From Candidatus Saccharimonadales bacterium (GTDB lineage Bacteria; Patescibacteriota; Saccharimonadia; Saccharimonadales; Saccharimonadaceae): a stretch of 14,354 bases of DNA. This document shows, piece by piece, positions 7,123 to 14,354 of the stretch; position 1 is the stretch's first letter, and each line of letters opens with the position of its first letter. Location of the stretch: the NCBI GenBank assembly GCA_030151825.1, contig JASLCP010000069.1, positions 1 through 14,354 of the forward strand, read 5' to 3'. Both the position numbers and the translations under genes were made by a program. A model generated the notes under the pieces. The model was not told where the DNA came from and did no database searches. It saw only the letters and a list, made by a program, of their open reading frames with translations.

Positions 7123-10023
7123 ATGAGTAAACCGGCGATACATAATACACCGGGTGGAAAAAAGGATCAGCAGATTGCTGGTCGGGATTTGTATAACCCA
7201 AATCCGGCTGCCGCGCTATACGAAAAGGAGTTTTCGGGCACTCGAACAGCCTCACGCAACGGTAACGACAGCGTCAAGCAACAGGAAGAAACGGGCACTG
7301 TCGCAGCAAGACGGCAATCACGCCAGCAGCTAGCTTCACAGGGCGGACGGCGTCAGTCGATCGCCAAGCGACTCCGTGGTAAAACGTCACTCATTACCAT
7401 TGGACTGTTACTATTAGGTGGCGGTGGGGCGGTGACGATTTTTTCAACACCAAGCCTTGCCGTCGTACAACTCAGCCAAATCCTCACTCAAGATTTGAAT
7501 GACCAGTTAAAAGCCTATAGTGATCGTCATGTCCTGGTGATGCGCGGTAAGTTTAGCGCCGATAACAAAACATCGTGCAAAACCGGGTCGATTATGTGTC
7601 GATTAACAAAACCAAGTGACAAGCAAAAAGAACGACTGCGCAGTAAGGGTATCAAATTCGAGCTTGACGGTAATGGTCGCTTATTACATATGACATTCCC
7701 AGGCACAAATGGCGACCCAGATGTTAAAGTATCGTCTGGTCGCGAGTTACAAAGTAAGCTGCAAAACGATTTGACGGTGCGCACTGGTATGCAGCGTGCT
7801 GAAAATCCGTGGTTTGCTAGCATGTCAGATAAAACATTTCGCAATACACTGCGACTACTAGGCACTAGTAAAGCATCGCGTATCACCGGTGACACCAACA
7901 AAGAACGCGAGAAATCACTCAACAACACAATTGGTGAGGCGAGCGAGATCAAGACACAAGACCTCACGCCCGAAAAAGATAAAGATGGCAAAGAAACAGG
8001 CCGGTACATCGGCCCCGATGGAGAAGTACTCAGTCAACAGCAACTCGATATGATTAATGATTCGGCAAAAGTGACCGAAAGCGCCAGTAAAATCAAGCCC
8101 AGTAATATTGCGTCAAGTATCGGTAAGGGTGTCATGGCAACTGCCGCAGCCGATACCGCCTGTACGGTCTATAATACCAGCCGCATGGTTGGTGCCTTAT
8201 CTAAAGTCGCAAAGGCTGCTCAAGCAGCTCAAATGGCAACTGCCGCACTCAATGTACCGGCGAGTCGTAGCATGGCAGGCGTCGCCACTGACGGTGAAAT
8301 GGAATTTGTCGGTAACAAAATAAATGGTATCGGCGGGCCACAACAACCAACAGAAGTCGTCGACGAGACAAAGGTATACGACAGTGGAACCGCTACTAAG
8401 CCGCCAATGAAACAAAACACCTCGCAATACGCAACGGCGTTTGACTCACCAGGTGTCAAGGCGGCATTATACGGCGACGTAACACCACTTGATAGTAAGC
8501 AAGCACGCTTTTCGCTCGCAGGCGGCTTTTCTGGAACACTCAACAAAATCAACGCTGCCATCGCACGTGTCGTCAACGGTGGCGATCCTAATCCAGCCGC
8601 CGTCAGTAAAAAATGTAAATACATTCAAAACCCGTATGTACGCGGCGTTTCGATTGCAGCCGGCATCCTCATCGGCATCGGATCTTTTGGAACGTTCCAG
8701 GCGGTTGGCATTGCCGCGTCGCTTGCCTTCAGTATGGCACTACCATATATGATTTCAGTTGCGGCCGATATTGCTTCGGGAGACATGTTCAAAAACCTCT
8801 ACGGAGAAGACTTCGGAAGCGGCGCTTTTGTGGGTACCGCAGCAGTCATGAGTTCCGCAGCACAGCATCGCGGCATGAAACCACTGACCGCAGAGGAGGC
8901 TGTCGCCTACACAACATCGCAACAGCAGACGATCGCTCGTTATAGTGAAGTTGAACGGAATATCGCCAAAAGCCAACCACTTGATATTTATAATCGTTAT
9001 TCATTCCTCGGATCAATCGCCGCGTACATTACGCCGACTATCGCACAATCGCGGTCAAGTGTCGGCACAATGGCATTAAGTATCAGCACACTTGCACCAA
9101 TGATCTTTACTCAATCCAATCAAACCGCAAAGGCTGACAATACAATCGAACGATTCAAGCAGTGCCCAGACCCGATGTACGCATCACTCCATATCGGTGC
9201 CGACATCTACTGCAATGTTCGCTATGGCCTGAGTCATAAAGAACTGGCGATGGACCCTGTCAAAAATGCAAACTGGATGATTGCAAGTGGTAACATTTCT
9301 GGTGATAGTGACACGGGCGAACCAATCGATAACGAACAATCATGGAATTACAAAAAGTTCATGGACGAATGTGCTAATCGTACCGTCGGCTATGGCGAAG
9401 ACCAGGACGAAAATCAAGGTGATGGCGCCAATTGTCTTAGCCAGCAAAACGAACCACTCAACCAACACTTCCGTGTATTTACAATGGACCTAAGTGTGAT
9501 GGATTATATGGACGGTATCGATGATTTACCGTCATCCACCAGTGGCGAAACTGGACCTGTATCATCCGATGGTTGGGCATTCCCCACGACAACCGACGCC
9601 CAACTAACCAGTGGCTACAAACCAGCCGATCGTCCCGACCATCGTGGCGTCGATTTGGCGCAACGTGGCGGCGCACTCGGCAAGCCAATCTACGCGGCCC
9701 ATGACGGCACCGTAGTAGCATCAGGCCCAGCTGATGGATTTGGTAACTGGATTGTAATTACCCATGACGTTGATGGCAAAAAACTCAGCACCGTATACGG
9801 TCATATGCGCCGCCAAGACTTACTTGTCAAAGCAGGTGATACCGTTAAAGCAGGGCAGCAAATCGCTCGCATTGGTAGCGAAGGACAGAGCACCGGACCG
9901 CACCTGCATTTTGAGATATGGAACGGTAATCGGCTCAACTGCGGCGGTGACTGTTCGATTGACCCGACGCCGGTACTTAACAAGGCCAAGGGAAGGTCAA
10001 CCGAAACATGGAGACGTGCCTAA
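7123..10023 (+). CDS. Polytopic membrane protein with intact C-terminal M23/LytM peptidase domain
   Basis: 966 residues. An in-frame TAG at 7117-7119 directly precedes the ATG, and the next Met is residue 140, so the start is fixed even though no ribosome site is visible. Residues 1-86 are polar and Arg/Gln-rich, probably cytoplasmic. Membrane segments lie at about 88-110, 505-524 and 526-548, with another possible near 647-663. A long extracytoplasmic or amphipathic region fills 111-500. The C-terminal M23 domain (about 815-945) has all expected zinc and catalytic residues: HRGVD (His840, Asp844), YGH (His894) and GPHLHFE (His927, His929). The family cleaves peptidoglycan cross-bridges or stem peptides. 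It is a full-length paralogue of the protein at 1-2487. The stop overlaps the next start (TAATG). A VirB6-like scaffold carrying a wall-cutting domain is a possible role, but this is inference. Confidence 0.85.
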   Translation: MSKPAIHNTPGGKKDQQIAGRDLYNPNPAAALYEKEFSGTRTASRNGNDSVKQQEETGTVAARRQSRQQLASQGGRRQSIAKRLRGKTSLITIGLLLLGGGGAVTIFSTPSLAVVQLSQILTQDLNDQLKAYSDRHVLVMRGKFSADNKTSCKTGSIMCRLTKPSDKQKERLRSKGIKFELDGNGRLLHMTFPGTNGDPDVKVSSGRELQSKLQNDLTVRTGMQRAENPWFASMSDKTFRNTLRLLGTSKASRITGDTNKEREKSLNNTIGEASEIKTQDLTPEKDKDGKETGRYIGPDGEVLSQQQLDMINDSAKVTESASKIKPSNIASSIGKGVMATAAADTACTVYNTSRMVGALSKVAKAAQAAQMATAALNVPASRSMAGVATDGEMEFVGNKINGIGGPQQPTEVVDETKVYDSGTATKPPMKQNTSQYATAFDSPGVKAALYGDVTPLDSKQARFSLAGGFSGTLNKINAAIARVVNGGDPNPAAVSKKCKYIQNPYVRGVSIAAGILIGIGSFGTFQAVGIAASLAFSMALPYMISVAADIASGDMFKNLYGEDFGSGAFVGTAAVMSSAAQHRGMKPLTAEEAVAYTTSQQQTIARYSEVERNIAKSQPLDIYNRYSFLGSIAAYITPTIAQSRSSVGTMALSISTLAPMIFTQSNQTAKADNTIERFKQCPDPMYASLHIGADIYCNVRYGLSHKELAMDPVKNANWMIASGNISGDSDTGEPIDNEQSWNYKKFMDECANRTVGYGEDQDENQGDGANCLSQQNEPLNQHFRVFTMDLSVMDYMDGIDDLPSSTSGETGPVSSDGWAFPTTTDAQLTSGYKPADRPDHRGVDLAQRGGALGKPIYAAHDGTVVASGPADGFGNWIVITHDVDGKKLSTVYGHMRRQDLLVKAGDTVKAGQQIARIGSEGQSTGPHLHFEIWNGNRLNCGGDCSIDPTPVLNKAKGRSTETWRRA
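10010..10013 (+). promoter_or_regulatory. Ribosome binding site deciding the 10023 start
   Basis: GGAG lies 9 bases before the ATG at 10023. It overlaps the competing in-frame ATG at 10008, which has no purine run at a useful distance. This favours 10023, where the product begins directly with a standard MK-type signal peptide. Confidence 0.55.
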
Positions 10024-11309
10024 TGAAATACCGCTTTTTTGCACTGTTTGCCACTATGATTATTATTGCCGCTTCGCTGACTGATATAGTATCAGCGCAA
10101 TCTAAAGAAGACACGTTTTATGATGAGAATTTTTACTCGCTGAATAATATCGGCTGGTATGATCCGCGCTGTGCGCCTGAATCGGCTGGTAAATATGTTC
10201 AGCTCGCCGGCAAAGATAATACCGAAAAAATCCTCAATTTCTTTATGCGAAAAGGCCTGACGCTGGCGCAAGCGGCCGGTATTGTTGGCAACATGATGCA
10301 AGAATCAGGACTCAACCCAGCGATTATTCAGGGTGGCGGAATTGCCGATGATAAATACGTCCTGCAGGGCGGCGTTGGCTTTGGTCTGATTCAATGGACC
10401 TCAAGCGGACGACAACAAAACTTTATGAAATATATGAAACAGCTGGGGGTTGGTGTGACTGATCTTTCGGGCCAGCTTGGTTTTGTCTGGAAAGAAATGA
10501 ATGAGTCGTACCCGAACACACTGCGCGCGCTGAAAGCTGCCAAAAATCCCGTTGATGCGGCCGTAGCAGTTCATGGACCGCCAAATCCGGGCTTTGAGGC
10601 ATCAGCCGATTCACCCGATGAGGTTCGTGCCGTCCGCGGCGGCAATGCCCAGAAAGTACACGATAAATACGCCGATGCGCCAGCGTTGGCTGGATCGACC
10701 GCCGACGCATCGATGTCGCCAGCGGGTGAGGGTGATGCACCCGCCACCGACACATTGTCGCAATCTGGCTCGAGTGGCAGCGCAACCTGTAGTGATGGAT
10801 CAGGTAGCAGCGGAGCAAGTGGCGACCTTGGACAACTGGCACTGCAGTATGCCTGGCACGAATTTATTGCCCCAGGCACCAGCAAATCAATCGACGGCAA
10901 GACCGTCACTGCTACCACACAACGCCCTGCCTACACCGCAGCCGTTGGTAAAGCTGTTAAAGAAAACCGCTACGTTGGTGGTGCCAATGGTAACGACTGT
11001 GGCGGCTTTGTAACGACACTCGTGTATGACAGTGGCTTTGACAAAAAATATAATTCAAACGCCAAAGGCGGTAATACTATCAGCCAAGAAGCCTGGCTCC
11101 GTCAAAACTGGAAACCTATCAGTGCTACCGATGCCAAAGATCGTCAGCCCGGCGACGTTGCGATTAACGAAGATCACACGTATATTTATGTAGGAAAAGT
11201 TGCCGGATTCAACTCACAGATCGCTAGCGCTTCGTATTCGGACCGCGCCCCAATGGCCGGCAAAGAAGGTGTAACCGACAGTTCATTCCGGTGGTATAGG
11301 AAGAGGTAA
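10023..11309 (+). CDS. Secreted phage-tail lysozyme fused to NlpC/P60-like (CHAP-like) domain
   Basis: 428 residues from the ATG at 10023; an in-frame ATG at 10008 would add five residues ahead of the signal peptide and is less likely. The signal peptide probably ends after Ala25. A short mature segment contains WYDPRC (45-50), similar to WYEEC in the 2475-5456 product. Residues about 64-218 form a phage-tail-lysozyme-like domain with Glu94 in the QES motif, aligned with Glu684 of the other copy; GLIQW follows at 121-125. A Ser/Gly/Ala-rich linker (about 220-268) leads to a C-terminal domain with NDCGGFV (Cys326) and QPGDV followed by EDHTYIYVG (His385). This is the Cys/His layout of NlpC/P60 or CHAP peptidases. 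The pairing would cut both glycan strands and peptides. The start overlaps the upstream stop by one base, and the next gene starts 1 base after the stop. The lysozyme plus cysteine-peptidase layout resembles VirB1-type enzymes of Gram-positive conjugation systems; that link is inference. Confidence 0.85.
   Translation: MKYRFFALFATMIIIAASLTDIVSAQSKEDTFYDENFYSLNNIGWYDPRCAPESAGKYVQLAGKDNTEKILNFFMRKGLTLAQAAGIVGNMMQESGLNPAIIQGGGIADDKYVLQGGVGFGLIQWTSSGRQQNFMKYMKQLGVGVTDLSGQLGFVWKEMNESYPNTLRALKAAKNPVDAAVAVHGPPNPGFEASADSPDEVRAVRGGNAQKVHDKYADAPALAGSTADASMSPAGEGDAPATDTLSQSGSSGSATCSDGSGSSGASGDLGQLALQYAWHEFIAPGTSKSIDGKTVTATTQRPAYTAAVGKAVKENRYVGGANGNDCGGFVTTLVYDSGFDKKYNSNAKGGNTISQEAWLRQNWKPISATDAKDRQPGDVAINEDHTYIYVGKVAGFNSQIASASYSDRAPMAGKEGVTDSSFRWYRKR
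11298..11306 (+). promoter_or_regulatory. Ribosome binding site for the PEGA protein gene
   Basis: AGGAAGAGG sits inside the last codons of the upstream gene, 4 bases before the ATG at 11311. It supports that start and suggests translational coupling. Confidence 0.55.
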
Positions 11310-11310
11310 T

Positions 11311-11961
11311 ATGTATTACGATTGGATTCAACAACATAAACGAACAATTATCATTTGCGCAGTAGTGTTATTCTCTGTGTCAATTATTTGGGGTACAGTG
11401 ACGTATATATCGCGTATTGGCAAGATTGGTGTTACCATATCGGCCGTACCACGTGACGCCACTGTCACGATTGACGGCAAAAGTGTCGGTAGCGGCACGC
11501 AGTGGATTGTTCCCGGTACCTATACTGTCGCCGCGACAAAAGACGGTTTTAAGTCACGCAGTAAAAAAGTCATTATAACAGATAATAAAACGCAAAATGT
11601 CGTTGCGTTGTCATTATCACCACAGTCAGACGCTGCCAAAAACTGGGCCGACCGCCACGACAGTGACTACAAAGCTAACGAAGCCTACGGTGCTATCGAA
11701 GCACGTACTAATGGCGATTACTTTAAGCAACAAAATCCCATTACCAACGTACTACCATACACCGATCCGTATTACGAAATTGCCTACACCTCAGACCACA
11801 CCAATGTCACCATAACGATTTCGACACCTTCACCGCGCTATCGCTATATCGCCATACAAAAGTTTCGCGAGTTAGGGTTTAACCCGAGTGATTTCAAGAT
11901 TCAGTTTGTTGATTTTTCGAATCCGCTCGTCGGTACAGCGAAGGAGGAGAGTCATGAATAA
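11311..11961 (+). CDS. Single-pass membrane protein with extracellular PEGA domain
   Basis: 216 residues. A short charged N-terminus is followed by a membrane segment (about 12-33). Residues about 39-102 are a PEGA domain: strands around VTIDGKSVG, then WIVPGTYTVAATKDGF, then a closing strand. PEGA domains are small beta folds found outside the membrane in surface or wall-associated proteins. Residues about 140-205 form a separate domain (VLPY..P, TNVTITISTPS, then a FRELGF..SDFKI unit) that matches the C-terminus of the 5461-7041 product, so the two are likely paralogues. It lies 1 base after the lysozyme gene and overlaps the next gene by 8 bases. No enzyme motif is visible; a structural or anchoring role is inferred. 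Confidence 0.8.
   Translation: MYYDWIQQHKRTIIICAVVLFSVSIIWGTVTYISRIGKIGVTISAVPRDATVTIDGKSVGSGTQWIVPGTYTVAATKDGFKSRSKKVIITDNKTQNVVALSLSPQSDAAKNWADRHDSDYKANEAYGAIEARTNGDYFKQQNPITNVLPYTDPYYEIAYTSDHTNVTITISTPSPRYRYIAIQKFRELGFNPSDFKIQFVDFSNPLVGTAKEESHE
11941..11949 (+). promoter_or_regulatory. Strong ribosome binding site deciding the 11954 start
   Basis: AAGGAGGAG lies 4 bases before the ATG at 11954 and is the best Shine-Dalgarno match in the window. It selects this start over an in-frame ATG at 11888, which would add 22 residues, including an Arg-rich run ahead of the membrane segment. Confidence 0.7.
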
Positions 11962-12457
11962 CAAAACAACTCTGCTACTCGTGGGTGTCGTCGTCGCAAT
12001 CGTTGCCGTTATCGGTGTCGGCTTTATGACCGCACCGTCAGCACCGACGCCAGCTACACATAACCAGACTGCTCTCCCCACGACCAAGCAGCTGCCAACT
12101 GCTGCCGAACTGGCTAAGCAACTACCCATCGAGCAACCGCAGATTAATAGCGCCATCACCATGACATTTCCATCACTCGACAGCCTATACACTATCGAAC
12201 GTTCAAAACTATATGACGACGGATCGTGGTACGGTGCTATCCTACAGTACAAAGGGGGCGACGTGAATAATCGCGATACGCTACGGATCGTCGTACAAAA
12301 AAAGAACGGTACATGGACTGTTCGCACTCATCCGCCACAACTCCTTATTAGTCGACACGACATCCCTGACGCTCCGCGCGCCATGATCGACGATATTAAT
12401 GCACCCGCCGCGCTATTGGGTGCGGGCGACTCGCCAACAATTACACCAAGTGAATAA
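11954..12457 (+). CDS. Small single-pass membrane protein of unknown function
   Basis: 167 residues, not recognised. After MNNKTT there is a hydrophobic segment (about 7-26, Val/Ile/Gly-rich) that could be a membrane anchor or uncleaved signal; there is no lipobox Cys. A Pro/Thr/Ala/Gln-rich stalk (about 28-65) leads to a compact domain (about 66-150) with strands around SWYGAILQY, TLRIVVQKK and TWTVRTHPP, which suggests a small alpha/beta fold outside the cell. It starts inside the end of the PEGA gene (8-base overlap) behind a strong ribosome site, so it is made with module B. Module A has no counterpart within the window. Its 3' end overlaps the end of recF on the other strand by 17 bases. 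An accessory or assembly role in the envelope module is inference. Confidence 0.7.
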   Translation: MNNKTTLLLVGVVVAIVAVIGVGFMTAPSAPTPATHNQTALPTTKQLPTAAELAKQLPIEQPQINSAITMTFPSLDSLYTIERSKLYDDGSWYGAILQYKGGDVNNRDTLRIVVQKKNGTWTVRTHPPQLLISRHDIPDAPRAMIDDINAPAALLGAGDSPTITPSE

Positions 12458-13481
12458 CGTGTGCCGTATCAAGCACCGCCGTACTACTAGCGCTGGTCAT
12501 GATGATTTGTTTGCCGCTAAATTTTGTCGTTAAATGTGTCTGTCGTTCGCCGTCAAGCTCTCCAAATACGTCATCAAGCAAGATAATCGGCTGCAGGCCC
12601 GTTACTTCGCTAATCACATCAACTTCAATAAACTTTAGTGCCAACACGAGGCTGCGCACCTCGCCGCGCGAGGCGACCGATAGGGCAGGCATGGTATTGA
12701 ACCGAAATACAATATCATCGCGGTGCGGTCCGATGCTAGTGTACCCCAGCATCATATCGCGCTCCATGCGAGCGTGTAGTTCGTGAATGATCCGCTGTTT
12801 GATATCGCCAATGACGGTATGTGAATAATGCATTGATACCGCGTCCGATGACTGGGCGATTGTATTGTAGGTTGTATCAAGTTCGGCATTCAGACGTTCA
12901 ATGTAGCGAATCCGTTGCTCGATAATTTGCGCACCATATTCACCAATGGCAATGTCCCACACAAATAAATCATCGCGTGTAACACTAGGATCTTTGAGTA
13001 TCGTATTGCGCTGTTTCAGTGCGCGGTCATACTTTCGCAGCAACCCACTATATGTCGGAATGAGTTGAGCAATAAAGCGGTCGATAAATTCACGACGGCG
13101 CGACGGCGAACCATGTAGTAATCGTAAATCGTCTGGTTCAAATAACACAACAGGGTATTTATGTGACGGTGCTAATCGATAGCTGGTTTTTTCGTCGACG
13201 ACAAACTGTTTTTTACCACTGGCGCGTGACGGATCAAATTTAATCGTACGTTCACCCTCGTCACTCGCCAGGTCTATTCGCCACCATGGCGACTCGTACT
13301 GCAGCAGTTCATTATCAGTGCCCCGAAACGATGTACCACGTAATGCAACAGTAATCGCTTCGATCAACGATGTTTTGCCACTCCCGTTATCCCCTGTAAT
13401 TAATGTCACATCAGGCGAAAGCGTCTGTGTCATATCGGCGTGCGTGCGAATGTGCTGCACGCGAAGCTGAGTAATACGCAT
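12441..13481 (-). CDS. recF: DNA replication and repair protein RecF
   Basis: 346 residues, close to the usual length for RecF. It is an SMC/ABC-type ATPase that helps load RecA at gapped DNA through RecFOR. Walker A is GDNGSGKT (30-37). The RecF-typical FEPDDL..L.GSP..RR motif is at 114-130, and GPHRDD at 251-256. The ABC signature is SRGE (271-274), Walker B is PIILLDD (298-304), and the D-loop is ELD (308-310). The ATG at 13481 lies 16 bases after the dnaN stop, the common dnaN-recF order near oriC, so the two are probably co-transcribed. No strong ribosome site is seen. The tail overlaps the convergent + strand gene by 17 bases. Confidence 0.95.
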   Translation of the reverse strand: MRITQLRVQHIRTHADMTQTLSPDVTLITGDNGSGKTSLIEAITVALRGTSFRGTDNELLQYESPWWRIDLASDEGERTIKFDPSRASGKKQFVVDEKTSYRLAPSHKYPVVLFEPDDLRLLHGSPSRRREFIDRFIAQLIPTYSGLLRKYDRALKQRNTILKDPSVTRDDLFVWDIAIGEYGAQIIEQRIRYIERLNAELDTTYNTIAQSSDAVSMHYSHTVIGDIKQRIIHELHARMERDMMLGYTSIGPHRDDIVFRFNTMPALSVASRGEVRSLVLALKFIEVDVISEVTGLQPIILLDDVFGELDGERQTHLTTKFSGKQIIMTSASSTAVLDTAHVIHLV

Positions 13482-13497
13482 AAACGGCGATATTATC

Positions 13498-14354
13498 CTA
13501 GCTTTTCAGTGGCATCACGATATGCTGATAATCAGTTTCTTTGGTAGCCGCTTGCAGAACGCATGGTGCGAGCTTGCCGCTAAACCGAAATGTCACCGTA
13601 TCACCCTGAACAACACTCAGGGCATCCGCAAGATAGCGAGAATTAAGCGTGACTTGACCATCTGTTGTCACCTCAGCCGCTGTTTCTGATGTGTTTTCGC
13701 CCAGCTGCGAGGCGATCGAATGGACGGCGAGTGTCTCTTTGTCTTTGCTGGCACTAATCGTTACACTACCACCAGATTCGCGAGCAAATAGCCCGGCAAT
13801 TTTGGTAATTCGCACAAATTCAGCGCGATCAATTGTCACGATCGTTTCTGATTCTGCCGGAATAAGCTGACGGTAGGGAGGAAAATTGCCGTCAATCAAA
13901 CGACTGGTAACTTCGGAATCGCCGACACGGAAACGCACTTGTGTTTCGTCAAACAACACATCAACTTCAGTGATATCATCCGTCAATGTACGTAGGACTT
14001 CCTGGAGACTGGTCGTTGGAATAATCGCTGCGACTTCGCTTTCGGTTTTGACCAAGCGCTTTTCACTTAGTCGATAGCCGTCGGTTGCCGCCAAATACAA
14101 ATACCCTTCGTGCGAATGCCAGTAGACACCAGTCAGCACTGGGCGAGTGCTGTCGCTACTGGCAGTCAAGATTGTCTGACTGACTGCTTGCTTAAATTCA
14201 TCACTATTAATCGAGTACTGGACCGATGAAGACTCATCGATAACCGGTAGCTCGGGGAAGTCATCGGCCACTGTTCCATTAATCACCGACTTAAATCCGC
14301 CCGCCGATATATGCAGGTGATCAGCTTTGACAGTCAGCTCAACCGGACCTTTTG
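13498..14354 (-). CDS. dnaN: DNA polymerase III sliding clamp, beta subunit (5' partial)
   Basis: 284 residues of the clamp are visible, ending at a TAG. The frame stays open to the window edge, so the N-terminal part, roughly 80-90 residues, lies outside. A GTG at 14286 is internal: the codons before it encode the conserved ISAGGFKS block followed by INGTVADDFPELP. Other family landmarks are ATDGYRLSEKR, VGDSEVTSRLIDGNFPPY and the C-terminal HIVMPLKS (compare VMPMRL in E. coli). The protein forms the ring-shaped dimer that tethers polymerase to DNA and recruits other replication and repair proteins. The next gene on this strand is recF. Confidence 0.95.
   Translation of the reverse strand, partial: KGPVELTVKADHLHISAGGFKSVINGTVADDFPELPVIDESSSVQYSINSDEFKQAVSQTILTASSDSTRPVLTGVYWHSHEGYLYLAATDGYRLSEKRLVKTESEVAAIIPTTSLQEVLRTLTDDITEVDVLFDETQVRFRVGDSEVTSRLIDGNFPPYRQLIPAESETIVTIDRAEFVRITKIAGLFARESGGSVTISASKDKETLAVHSIASQLGENTSETAAEVTTDGQVTLNSRYLADALSVVQGDTVTFRFSGKLAPCVLQAATKETDYQHIVMPLKS

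Noticed and set aside
7527..8009. 160-codon minus-strand open frame inside the second polytopic gene
   Set aside because: Ser/Leu/Arg-rich antisense shadow; the + strand frame aligns with its paralogue over this stretch.
10008..10022. ATG at 10008 as the start of the lysozyme-NlpC/P60 gene
   Set aside because: It would place METCL before a normal MK signal peptide and lacks a ribosome site. The ATG at 10023 has GGAG at good spacing.
11888..11953. ATG at 11888 as the start of the small membrane protein gene
   Set aside because: It lies deep inside the PEGA gene and lacks a ribosome site. The ATG at 11954 follows AAGGAGGAG.
13498..14286. GTG at 14286 as the start of dnaN
   Set aside because: Codons upstream of the GTG encode the conserved ISAGGFKS clamp block, so the GTG is an internal Val and the gene runs off the window.
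1..14354. Recoded TGA (Gracilibacteria/Absconditabacteria code)
   Set aside because: All genes read through at normal length with TGA treated as a stop, and conserved Gly and Trp positions use their standard codons.
1..14354. CRISPR array, tRNA, rRNA, insertion sequence or attachment site
   Set aside because: Coding sequence fills all but about 100 bases. No regularly spaced repeats, tRNA-like cloverleaf, transposase or terminal inverted repeats were seen.

Overview
The window holds nine protein-coding genes and almost no non-coding DNA. Seven lie on the + strand (positions 1 to 12457) and encode membrane-anchored or secreted proteins rich in peptidoglycan-degrading domains. Two lie on the - strand (12441 to the right edge) and encode RecF and the DNA polymerase sliding clamp DnaN. 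The dnaN-recF pair implies that the right edge lies towards dnaA and oriC of a bacterial chromosome. Eight stops are TAA and one is TAG, and no reading frame needs a reassigned TGA, so the code is standard. Small genome style, tight gene packing, and polytopic LytM proteins next to secreted phage-tail-lysozyme proteins that carry a WY..C motif suggest Candidatus Saccharibacteria (TM7, Patescibacteria/CPR). That taxonomic call is inference from recalled family patterns and was not tested by a search.

Layout. Module A (1-7041) has three genes. The first is a large polytopic protein with a C-terminal M23/LytM domain (its 5' end is outside the window). The second is a 993-residue secreted protein with four different hydrolase-like domains (SGNH, GH3, phage-tail lysozyme, M15-like). 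The third is a 526-residue single-pass protein with a beta-rich extracellular part. An 81-base gap (7042-7122) holds the only clear promoter, overlapped by two dyads. Module B (7123-12457) has a second polytopic M23 protein, a second secreted phage-tail lysozyme (this time fused to an NlpC/P60-like domain), a PEGA single-pass protein, and a small single-pass protein of unknown function. The + strand genes then meet recF tail to tail with a 17-base overlap.

The main observation is that modules A and B are diverged copies of one three-gene cassette. The two polytopic proteins align co-linearly along most of their length. The two secreted proteins share the lysozyme domain and a mature N-terminal motif. 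The two single-pass proteins share the membrane anchor and a C-terminal domain, with a propeller-like region inserted in copy A. The copies have specialised: the M23 domain of copy A has lost a zinc-binding histidine, while its secreted partner has gained extra enzymes. Copy B keeps an intact M23 and carries a cysteine-peptidase-like domain.

Inferred role: an envelope-spanning assembly that cuts or remodels peptidoglycan. It could open the wall for a secretion or conjugation-like machine, compared here with VirB6/VirB1-type parts, or act on a host cell wall if the organism is an epibiont. No ATPase, pilin or coupling protein is present in the window, so the machine itself is not demonstrated.
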